A DNA stretch of 64,000 nt from an uncultured Tenacibaculum sp. (lineage in GTDB: Bacteria > Bacteroidota > Bacteroidia > Flavobacteriales > Flavobacteriaceae). The notes beneath the pieces are model-generated. The model was given only the letters and a program-made list of their open reading frames with translations. It had not been told where the DNA came from and ran no database searches. The DNA is taken from positions 1-64,000 of the forward strand of contig NZ_CANNBW010000013.1 of assembly GCF_947502995.1 (NCBI RefSeq), written 5' to 3'. Shown piece after piece: positions 9,697-15,300 of the stretch. Made by a program: the position numbers and the translations under genes. Position 1 is the stretch's first letter. Each line of letters begins with the position of its first letter.

Positions 9697-9915
9697 TTAA
9701 ATTCCGAAACAATAAACACTTACTTTAACACGCATTTTACATTCAAATGGTAAAGCATGGTATTGATCACATGTTCCGCAATTCGAACCTAATGGTACAT
9801 CAAAAACACCGTAACAAGTTGGAGAAGGAGGGCAATATGAATATTGGCCACCATTAATATTTTTTTGAGTGTTTTTATCAAGTTTTTTTCCTAAGTTTAA
9901 TATTGTTTTTTTCAT
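9697..9915 (-). CDS. Double-glycine leader Cys-rich peptide precursor 1
   Basis: The 72-residue precursor is the last gene of the peptide cassette. Its leader MKKTILNLGKKLDKNTQK ends in INGG (residues 20-23), the expected cut site of the C39 exporter encoded at 15.3-17.5 kb. The predicted core has 49 residues and six cysteines. Its C-terminal half (NCGTC-QYHALP, then two spaced cysteines) resembles the cores of the precursors at 13561 and 14482, so these three form a subfamily. The activity is unknown; secretion is inferred from the leader. Confidence 0.85.
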   Translation of the reverse strand: MKKTILNLGKKLDKNTQKNINGGQYSYCPPSPTCYGVFDVPLGSNCGTCDQYHALPFECKMRVKVSVYCFGI

Positions 9916-9927
9916 AATTATATTTTA

Positions 9928-10134
9928 TTAAAAAGGGAAATCACCACTACTACAAGATCCATACTGTCCGCAATTATACATTGGATCGTTCCCCAAGAAA
10001 TGATAATTACTTAACCAAAAACCTTGAGTTCTTGTACAGCAAAATTGATATGGTGTTGGTATATATCCACCATGGATTTCTTTTTGTTGAATTTTGTTTA
10101 GAGTCGCACCTAATTTTAAGATTGAATTTTTCAT
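9928..10134 (-). CDS. Double-glycine leader Cys-rich peptide precursor 2
   Basis: The start is taken at the ATG opening MKNSILKLG, because every paralogue begins there. An upstream in-frame ATG would add 13 residues outside the leader pattern. The product has 68 residues. The leader ends KEIHGG, and the core has 45 residues with four cysteines (FCC and two spaced) and is rich in aromatic residues. No related protein is recognised for the core. Confidence 0.82.
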   Translation of the reverse strand: MKNSILKLGATLNKIQQKEIHGGYIPTPYQFCCTRTQGFWLSNYHFLGNDPMYNCGQYGSCSSGDFPF

Positions 10135-10154
10135 AATTTTAATGTTTAATTTGT

Positions 10155-10352
10155 TTAACAACTTGCACAGCAATATCCAGTAACTGAAGATTCATTATGG
10201 TATAACCATTGAGCATCTTCTACAGACCACCCTTTTTGCCATCCTGTAGCAGGATCATAAATCTGACAGTCTTGAGACATTCTTCCTCCGTTAATTTCTA
10301 GCTGTTGCGTTTTGTTTAAAGTTTTACCTAATTTTAAGATTGATCTTTTCAT
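10155..10352 (-). CDS. Double-glycine leader Cys-rich peptide precursor 3
   Basis: The 65-residue precursor has leader MKRSILKLGKTLNKTQQ ending EINGG. The core of 42 residues is tryptophan-rich (three Trp) and has all but one of its four cysteines at the extreme C-terminus (YCCASC). It lies 20 bp upstream of precursor 2. The function is unknown. Confidence 0.82.
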   Translation of the reverse strand: MKRSILKLGKTLNKTQQLEINGGRMSQDCQIYDPATGWQKGWSVEDAQWLYHNESSVTGYCCASC

Positions 10353-10384
10353 AATTTTTCAAGTTTTCTTATTTTATTTTAGAA

Positions 10385-10417
10385 CAGAAGAACTTAATGC
10401 AAGTTCAAGTTCTTCTG
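10385..10417 (-). other. Perfect 11-bp hairpin between two peptide genes
   Basis: CAGAAGAACTT and AAGTTCTTCTG flank an 11-base loop between precursors 4 and 3. The minus strand lacks a clean T-run after the stem, so an attenuator, partial terminator or mRNA-stability hairpin is more likely than a full stop. Confidence 0.55.
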
Positions 10418-10440
10418 TATGAATCTAACTTTGTGTATTT

Positions 10441-10632
10441 TTAATAAAGAACCCAACCTCCTCTGCCATCGCATACACCAGGACAGTGTGGTGGTCCACA
10501 TTTAATGCTTGAAGTTGATGTAGGGCATACTTCAGCACATGTTTTAATTTTTTTGATTAAAACACCACCAATGATTTCTGTTTGATCAGCTTTACTCAAA
10601 GCTTTCCCAACATTCAAAATTGATTTTTTCAT
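10441..10632 (-). CDS. Double-glycine leader Cys-rich peptide precursor 4
   Basis: The 63-residue precursor has leader MKKSILNVGKALSKADQ ending EIIGG. The core has 40 residues and five cysteines, an odd number unlike the other sixteen precursors, with a CGPPHCPGVC cluster and a hydrophobic tail. One copy of the repeated intergenic element lies just upstream of its start. Confidence 0.83.
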   Translation of the reverse strand: MKKSILNVGKALSKADQTEIIGGVLIKKIKTCAEVCPTSTSSIKCGPPHCPGVCDGRGGWVLY

Positions 10633-10651
10633 AATTGAAAGGTTTAAATTT

Positions 10652-10706
10652 GATTAAATCCTTGAACATTTAAAGACACTCAAGGTTTGTGTCTGTTCTT
10701 CGCGAA
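10652..10706 (-). repeat. Conserved intergenic element, copy 1 (predicted pseudoknot)
   Basis: On the minus strand the order is CGCGAAGAACAGACAC, a loop with CCTTGA, GTGTCT, a spacer, then TCAAGG. AGACAC pairs with GTGTCT, and the loop CCTTGA can pair with the downstream TCAAGG, which is an H-type pseudoknot. It sits between precursors 5 and 4. It is one of five copies in the cassette. Confidence 0.75.
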
Positions 10707-10740
10707 AAAAAATGTTCAAAAGGCAACGATTTACGTTTTC

Positions 10741-10923
10741 TTAAGAACAATAAGGGTCAAAAATAGCGTGTGTAGTATTTATGCATGCTCCGAAACTACA
10801 GCAGTCAAAAGGACCTCTGCAATCTTCAGATCTATAACACCTTAATCCTACTAAGCCGCCATTAATCTCTTTTTGTTCAACTTTATTTAAAGTTTTACCT
10901 AATGTTAAGATAGATTTCTTCAT
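10741..10923 (-). CDS. Double-glycine leader Cys-rich peptide precursor 5
   Basis: The start is placed at the ATG of MKKSILTLG (60 residues), not nine codons upstream, because that ATG aligns with all paralogues and the upstream one lies inside precursor 6. The leader ends KEINGG. The 37-residue core has six cysteines (C, C, CC, C, C) spaced like a small disulfide-knotted peptide. It begins 2 bp after the stop of precursor 6, so the two are probably translationally coupled. Confidence 0.84.
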   Translation of the reverse strand: MKKSILTLGKTLNKVEQKEINGGLVGLRCYRSEDCRGPFDCCSFGACINTTHAIFDPYCS

Positions 10924-10925
10924 GG

Positions 10926-11105
10926 TTATATAATATAGATGCTTATACAAACTCCTTGTCCATTACCTAATGGTTCACAAACATGTAAAGCATCACAATA
11001 ACCTCCAGGGTTTTTGCAGTATCTGATTCTGCTAAATCCACCATTTATTTCTTTTTGCTGATCTTTGCTTAAAGACTTCCCTAAGTTTTTAACTGATTTT
11101 TTCAT
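10926..11105 (-). CDS. Double-glycine leader Cys-rich peptide precursor 6 (59 residues)
   Basis: A 59-codon frame translated directly from the minus strand gives leader MKKSVKNLGKSLSKDQQ ending KEINGG, then a 36-residue core. The core has four cysteines (RYCKNPGGYC, HVC, GVC) and a hydrophobic ISIYII tail. It is short enough to be missed by common length cut-offs. It sits between precursors 7 and 5, with 2 bp to the next start codon, and has the same leader signature as its neighbours, so it is a real gene. Confidence 0.85.
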   Translation of the reverse strand: MKKSVKNLGKSLSKDQQKEINGGFSRIRYCKNPGGYCDALHVCEPLGNGQGVCISIYII

Positions 11106-11135
11106 GATATTTAGTTTTAAAAGATTAGTTGCATA

Positions 11136-11330
11136 TTAAGGGATAGCAATTTCTCCTCTTAAACATTGATGTGTAAATACAGTTCCAATACAACATCCAT
11201 TTGGTAATGGACCACCACCACAAGCTAAACATTGACTTGCTGGGTAAGTAGGGCATGAGAATCCTCCAGAAATACTTTTCTGTTCTGTTTTACTTAGAGG
11301 TTTACCGAAGTTCAAAATCGATTTCTTCAT
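11136..11330 (-). CDS. Double-glycine leader Cys-rich peptide precursor 7
   Basis: The 64-residue precursor has leader MKKSILNFGKPLSKTEQ ending SISGG. The 41-residue core has six cysteines, including CLACGGG and GCC. A 203-bp gap without a gene separates it from the preceding precursor 8, so it may start a transcript or follow a processing site. Confidence 0.84.
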   Translation of the reverse strand: MKKSILNFGKPLSKTEQKSISGGFSCPTYPASQCLACGGGPLPNGCCIGTVFTHQCLRGEIAIP

Positions 11331-11533
11331 AAATATTTGTATTAAAGGTTAATTAAAAAGAGATTTAAATCAAGTTTTTGATTTTGTTCTCTTGTACTCT
11401 GTTTTTTTCAGATAATAGGAGTAGTAGCTGAACTATATAGTTAACTATAATAACATAAATGTTAAACTGGAAATTAGTTTACACTTTTAATAAGAATATG
11501 ATTATTTATTCTTTTAAACTTACCTAGAGGTGT

Positions 11534-11704
11534 TTAAGAACAAAATAATTGACAACCGTCAAAACATATTCCAAGTTCCATTCTATCTTTTGAAGTAGCC
11601 ACGCAATTGTCATAACATTCAAAACAAGTTGTGCCTCCATTGATAGATTTTAATTCATGTTTGTTTAGAATTCTTGTAGAATCTATGTTTATTAGTTTTT
11701 TCAT
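11534..11704 (-). CDS. Double-glycine peptide precursor 8 with divergent leader (56 residues)
   Basis: A 56-codon frame read from the minus strand encodes MKKLINIDSTRILNKHELK ending SINGG (24-residue leader). A 32-residue core with six cysteines follows (CFEC, C, C, C, C). The leader keeps MKK, the LNK-E-K centre and the GG site but differs elsewhere from the near-identical leaders around it. It is too short for usual cut-offs. It lies 14 bp downstream of precursor 9. Confidence 0.78.
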   Translation of the reverse strand: MKKLINIDSTRILNKHELKSINGGTTCFECYDNCVATSKDRMELGICFDGCQLFCS

Positions 11705-11718
11705 GATATAGTGTTTAG

Positions 11719-11889
11719 TTACCCGACTGCTATAATTGGGTAAAAACCATCATCACAAACTATAAAACAACTAACAAGTAGTGTAGGTTTATTACGGCAA
11801 ACACAAGGGATTGTATTCATGCCGCCTTGAATTTCTTTTTGTTGAGTTTTGGTGATAGGAGTACCAAAATTTAAAATCGATTTTTTCAT
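11719..11889 (-). CDS. Double-glycine leader Cys-rich peptide precursor 9
   Basis: The start is set at MKKSILNFG (56 residues). The in-frame ATG 13 codons upstream lies within the repeated intergenic element. The leader ends KEIQGG, and the 33-residue core has four cysteines (PCVC, SC, VC) and is otherwise hydrophobic. It is the first peptide gene after the HlyD-type adaptor gene. Confidence 0.83.
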   Translation of the reverse strand: MKKSILNFGTPITKTQQKEIQGGMNTIPCVCRNKPTLLVSCFIVCDDGFYPIIAVG

Positions 11890-11910
11890 AATCGAAATAG
11901 ATTTAAGGTT

Positions 11911-11967
11911 AATTAAATCCTTGTTCATTTAAAGACATCAAGGTTTATGTCTATTCTTTGCGAGAGA
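11911..11967 (-). repeat. Conserved intergenic element, copy 2 (predicted pseudoknot)
   Basis: This copy sits between the HlyD-type gene and precursor 9. Here the stem is AGACAT/ATGTCT rather than AGACAC/GTGTCT, a compensatory change that keeps pairing. The pseudoknot partners are CCTTG and CAAGG. Confidence 0.75.
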
Positions 11968-11972
11968 TTATT

Positions 11973-13262
11973 TTATTTTAAGACGTTTTTAAGTTGATAG
12001 AAGAATCTTTCTATTAATCTTAGGTCTTCGGTAATTATATCAGCATTACCCTGCATTTCTTGTCTAAATTCTAACTGCTTCTCATAAGAAGTTGTTAGTT
12101 TGTTGGGTAAGTCTACATCTATTAAATAATTACCTTCTTGATCTGGAACAGAAGAAATACTTCTTACTTTACCTTCAAGTTTACCAAACTCATCCGAAGG
12201 ATAATTTAATAGTTTAATATGCACTTTTTGTCCGATCTTTATTTTACCGGAATTTGCAATAGGAGCTTTAATTTTTCCTAGAAAATCTTGAGCGTTATTC
12301 GGTATAATTGTAAAAATTAAATCCCCAGTTTTTACTGTTTGATTTCTACTCCAAAAAGAAAGAAATGAAACTTTACCACTCATAGAAGTAGTTAAAGCAT
12401 AGTTGTTTTCCCAGTCACTAATAGCTTTTCTAAGAAGTAAAAAAGATTGTTTAGCTCTTTTTTGAAGACCTCTGTCGTTCTGAGTTTTTTTAATACTAGT
12501 ATCATCTACATTTTGAGATGAGCTATTTATCAACTCTCTGATTTGTAAAATAGAAGCCTCCATGTTTGCATAACTTCTTTGTGCCTGAATGAATTCAACT
12601 TCTCGTTGTTCCATGTCTTTAGCGGAAATTACACCTTTTTCGAACATTTGTTTGCTTCTCTTTAGATCTGTGCTTTTAAAGTCTAATTCTCTTTTACTTA
12701 ACTCTTTTTGATAAAGCATATTTTGAAGCCTTCTCCTGGCTTCAATTACTGACATTTGACTTGCCATTACTTGCGATTTAAAAGGAGCTAAATCTTTATT
12801 TAGTTTGTAGGCCTGATAATCATTTTCAAATTGAGAAAAACTAGAGTTAATATCTCCCAATACTAATGGAGGAATATCATCTAGTGGGAAGCTAAATTGT
12901 TCGTTATGAAACTCAATCGTATCTACGATGCTTTTTAAAAATAACACATCTTTATAAGAAGCACTATTTTTAATAACAGCTAAAATTTCATTTTGCTTAA
13001 CTTCTGTACCTTCATTGGCTAATAAAACTTCAAATTGTCCAGATGCTCTTGCAAAAATTTTCTCCGGAGGTGTAGCTGTGGTCACCATAACCTGAGTTTT
13101 AATAACATCTGGGTATTTTACAAACCAAGAAATGAAAAGTAACATGATTATTAATAATAATATTAACATATTACCATACCTAATCATCCAACTTGGTACT
13201 TTGCTAAGTATTTCTTGAACTTCTTCGCTTCTAATCTCTATGTCTTGACTATTCTGTGGCAT
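11973..13262 (-). CDS. HlyD-family periplasmic adaptor of the peptide exporter
   Basis: This 429-residue membrane fusion protein would link the inner-membrane ABC exporter to an outer-membrane channel. One membrane segment lies at about residues 28-48 (LILLLIIMLLFISWFV). It is followed by a lipoyl-like half motif, a long coiled coil (about 140-260: SQMSVIEARRRLQNML and onward), and a second beta-barrel half. It is embedded between peptide precursors 10 and 9 in the same direction, so co-expression with the cassette is likely. No TolC gene lies in the cassette; one from elsewhere must serve. A repeat element follows its stop codon. Confidence 0.9.
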   Translation of the reverse strand: MPQNSQDIEIRSEEVQEILSKVPSWMIRYGNMLILLLIIMLLFISWFVKYPDVIKTQVMVTTATPPEKIFARASGQFEVLLANEGTEVKQNEILAVIKNSASYKDVLFLKSIVDTIEFHNEQFSFPLDDIPPLVLGDINSSFSQFENDYQAYKLNKDLAPFKSQVMASQMSVIEARRRLQNMLYQKELSKRELDFKSTDLKRSKQMFEKGVISAKDMEQREVEFIQAQRSYANMEASILQIRELINSSSQNVDDTSIKKTQNDRGLQKRAKQSFLLLRKAISDWENNYALTTSMSGKVSFLSFWSRNQTVKTGDLIFTIIPNNAQDFLGKIKAPIANSGKIKIGQKVHIKLLNYPSDEFGKLEGKVRSISSVPDQEGNYLIDVDLPNKLTTSYEKQLEFRQEMQGNADIITEDLRLIERFFYQLKNVLK

Positions 13263-13308
13263 TTATTATTATAAGAAGTGAGGGATTGCTCCCTCACTAT
13301 AATTAGTA

Positions 13309-13542
13309 TTAACAGTAAATTCTTACTTGGAAACCAGATGTACCGAAAAATGTAGTACATGGTTCACATCTTGTGCATGAAGGGTTTGCTCCATTAGAAA
13401 TAGCTGCTGCCATTGCAGAGTTACATCTACTTTGAGTTGTATAACAAGAACTTCCAATAAAAAGTTCTCCAAATCCTCCATTAATGTTTTTTTGTTCAGC
13501 TTTATTTAAAGCTTTACCAATATTTAAAATTGATTTTTTCAT
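13309..13542 (-). CDS. Double-glycine leader Cys-rich peptide precursor 10
   Basis: The 77-residue precursor has leader MKKSILNIGKALNKAEQ ending NINGG. The 54-residue core is the longest in the cassette, with six cysteines (SC, RC, SC, RC, PC and a C-terminal YC) and an alanine-rich centre. It lies 46 bp upstream of the HlyD-type gene. Confidence 0.85.
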   Translation of the reverse strand: MKKSILNIGKALNKAEQKNINGGFGELFIGSSCYTTQSRCNSAMAAAISNGANPSCTRCEPCTTFFGTSGFQVRIYC

Positions 13543-13560
13543 GATTTGAATTTTAGAAGG

Positions 13561-13779
13561 TTATAGGTATACAGGAATTTCACATTCAGCATGAGTTAAA
13601 GCACAGCCTTTGTGTTTTCTTGGTAATGCGTTGTATTCAGCACATGAAGCGCAACCAGGAATACTATCTGCATAACAAAAAGGACCAACATAATCGCTAC
13701 AACTACCGAATCCTCCATTGATGTTTTTTTGATCAGCTTTATTTAAAGCTTTTCCTAAATTTAAGATTGATTTTTTCAT
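13561..13779 (-). CDS. Double-glycine leader Cys-rich peptide precursor 11
   Basis: The start is at MKKSILNLG (72 residues). The leader ends NINGG. The 49-residue core has six cysteines and contains CYADSIPGCASC-EYNALP. It is close to the core of precursor 15 (CYSDNIPGCASC-EF) and, more distantly, to precursor 1, so these are the clearest recent duplicates in the cassette. Confidence 0.86.
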   Translation of the reverse strand: MKKSILNLGKALNKADQKNINGGFGSCSDYVGPFCYADSIPGCASCAEYNALPRKHKGCALTHAECEIPVYL

Positions 13780-13789
13780 AATTATTATT

Positions 13790-14002
13790 TTATTGATCAC
13801 TATTTACTTGACTTAAGTCTAATTCACATTTACCATTTCCATCAGGTATCCAATATTTACATAAACATGTAGTACCATCAAATGATATTGCTATAATACA
13901 AGCTGGATTTGTTTCTGGTGTAAAATAAAAATCTCCACCTTTAACATTTCTTTGTTCAGCTCTGTTTAAAGCTTTTCCTAGATTTAAAATTGATTTTTTC
14001 AT
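13790..14002 (-). CDS. Double-glycine leader Cys-rich peptide precursor 12
   Basis: The start is at MKKSILNLG (70 residues), ten codons inside a longer frame. The leader is MKKSILNLGKALNRAEQ with NVKGG at the cut site. The 47-residue core has four cysteines (AC, TCLC, KC) and an acidic tail. It ends 10 bp before precursor 11. Confidence 0.84.
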   Translation of the reverse strand: MKKSILNLGKALNRAEQRNVKGGDFYFTPETNPACIIAISFDGTTCLCKYWIPDGNGKCELDLSQVNSDQ

Positions 14003-14013
14003 AATTGTTATGA

Positions 14014-14208
14014 TTAAAAAGCTTGAACGCAACAGTTATTAAAACAAAATGTAGGACCATTAGGTATAATTCTATTTACACACTGGCTACATGAACCAAC
14101 AGGGTATTTTTCAAATCCAGAACAAGTAGATCCAAAAATACCTCCGTTTATATTTCTCTGCTCTTCTTTTTTAAGAGCTTTTCCTATATTTAAGATTGAT
14201 TTTTTCAT
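14014..14208 (-). CDS. Double-glycine leader Cys-rich peptide precursor 13
   Basis: The 64-residue precursor has leader MKKSILNIGKALKKEEQ ending NINGG. The 41-residue core has six cysteines (TC, SCSQC, FC, NNCC). It is tightly packed with precursors 12 and 14. Confidence 0.85.
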   Translation of the reverse strand: MKKSILNIGKALKKEEQRNINGGIFGSTCSGFEKYPVGSCSQCVNRIIPNGPTFCFNNCCVQAF

Positions 14209-14226
14209 GTTTTTTTATTTAAAAAA

Positions 14227-14457
14227 TTAACATCCAGGTGTATTTGGAAATAAATAACATATTAAAGGATCTGGAGGTAAAGGTCCAGGACCTTCAGCTT
14301 CACGTTCTCTACAATCTTCAGTACCACAAATAGGATTGTTCCAACGTCCAGTACTGTAATTGCAATTACATGCAGGTTGTTCTGTATTACTTCCTGTTAT
14401 ATTTCTCTGTTCTTTTTTATTGAGAACTTTACCTAGATTTAAGATTGATTTTTTCAT
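14227..14457 (-). CDS. Peptide precursor 14 with GS in place of the GG site
   Basis: This 76-residue precursor has leader MKKSILNLGKVLNKKEQ followed by NITGS instead of the N-x-GG of its neighbours. C39 peptidases are known to accept GA and GS at this site, so it may still be processed, perhaps slowly. The 53-residue core has six cysteines and a long proline-glycine run (EGPGPLPPDP). It is otherwise intact, so it is not clearly a pseudogene. Confidence 0.82.
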   Translation of the reverse strand: MKKSILNLGKVLNKKEQRNITGSNTEQPACNCNYSTGRWNNPICGTEDCREREAEGPGPLPPDPLICYLFPNTPGC

Positions 14458-14481
14458 ATTCTTATTTGAAAATACAGACTT

Positions 14482-14688
14482 TTAAATTTGGCATTTAGCA
14501 TCTACAAGAGCACAAGTAGGTCCTGTTAAAAGTCTAAATTCATAACATGAAGCACAACCAGGAATGTTATCTGAATAACATTGTGGTCCATTATCACCAA
14601 TTGCTTGGCATAATTCGCTACCTCCATGAATAGTTTTTTGTTCAGCTTTATTTAAAGCTTTTCCTAGATTTAAAATTGATTTTTTCAT
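14482..14688 (-). CDS. Double-glycine leader Cys-rich peptide precursor 15
   Basis: The 68-residue precursor has leader MKKSILNLGKALNKAEQ ending TIHGG. The 45-residue core has six cysteines and the IPGCASC motif shared with precursor 11, with the same spacing of outer cysteines. Both probably fold alike. Confidence 0.86.
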   Translation of the reverse strand: MKKSILNLGKALNKAEQKTIHGGSELCQAIGDNGPQCYSDNIPGCASCYEFRLLTGPTCALVDAKCQI

Positions 14689-14712
14689 TATTTATAAATT
14701 AAGGATTGAATA

Positions 14713-14934
14713 CTATACTGGATCTTGTGGTCCACCACCACCTGGGTTACCTGGAGGATTTCCACCACCACCATTTCTACAATAGCAGAAAAGAGGTTTG
14801 TAATACATTTCTTGTAAGTCAGGATCAGCACACCATTCAAAGCATGGTCCAGTGAATACACTGCCGCCACCTGCAACTGTTTTTTGTTGAGTTTTGTTTA
14901 AAACTTTACCTAGTTTCAAGATTGATTTCTTCAT
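14713..14934 (-). CDS. Double-glycine leader peptide precursor 16 with Gly/Pro-rich tail
   Basis: The 73-residue precursor has leader MKKSILKLGKVLNKTQQ ending TVAGG (followed by another G). The core has four cysteines (PC, WC, FCYC) in its first half. Its last 20 residues are almost only Gly, Pro and Asn, a tail absent from the other members. Confidence 0.84.
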   Translation of the reverse strand: MKKSILKLGKVLNKTQQKTVAGGGSVFTGPCFEWCADPDLQEMYYKPLFCYCRNGGGGNPPGNPGGGGPQDPV

Positions 14935-14954
14935 AACTCATATGATTTAAATGT

Positions 14955-15012
14955 TAATTAAATCCTTGATCAATTAAAGACATTCAAGGTTTATGTCTAT
15001 TCTTCGCGAAAA
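14955..15012 (-). repeat. Conserved intergenic element, copy 3 (predicted pseudoknot)
   Basis: This copy lies between precursors 17 and 16. Its stem is AGACAT/ATGTCT, as in copy 2. The loop CCTTGA and downstream TCAAGG are intact. The 5' flank on the minus strand carries TTCGCGAA. Confidence 0.75.
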
Positions 15013-15031
15013 AAATATGATTAAGACTATG

Positions 15032-15211
15032 TTATTCAGGACAAACTAAAATACAAGCATTATCTAAAAAAACATATTCACAACAACCAGCACCAGTATT
15101 GTCGTCACATAAAAAATCTATTGTTGGACAGTTGTTTCCAAAACCTCCGTTGATTTTCTTTTGTGTGTCTTTGTCTAATGCTTTTCCAATGTTGAAAATT
15201 GATTTTTTCAT
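15032..15211 (-). CDS. Double-glycine leader Cys-rich peptide precursor 17
   Basis: The start is at MKKSIFNIG (59 residues). An in-frame upstream ATG 17 codons earlier falls in the repeat element and is rejected. The leader ends KINGG, and the 36-residue core has six cysteines (NC, LC, GCC, AC, VC). It is the first peptide gene after the exporter gene and is flanked by repeat copies 3 and 4. Confidence 0.84.
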   Translation of the reverse strand: MKKSIFNIGKALDKDTQKKINGGFGNNCPTIDFLCDDNTGAGCCEYVFLDNACILVCPE

Positions 15212-15234
15212 ATTAATTATTTGATTTAAAAAAT

Positions 15235-15294
15235 TATTAAATCCTTGATCATTTAAAGACACTCAAGGTTTGTGTCTATTCTTTGCGAGAGATA
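15235..15294 (-). repeat. Conserved intergenic element, copy 4 (predicted pseudoknot)
   Basis: This copy lies directly after the exporter stop codon and before precursor 17. The stem is AGACAC/GTGTCT; the pseudoknot partners are CCTTGA and TCAAGG. Confidence 0.75.
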
Positions 15295-15300
15295 TTTAAT

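Noticed and set aside
14688..14876. Minus-strand 62-codon frame overlapping precursor 16
   Set aside because: It is the alternate frame of the Gly/Pro-rich region of precursor 16 and lacks leader or GG site.
9697..15211. A CRISPR-like array, because the leader DNA recurs at regular spacing
   Set aside because: The repeats are coding, each starts a different open frame, and spacing follows gene length. No cas gene is present.
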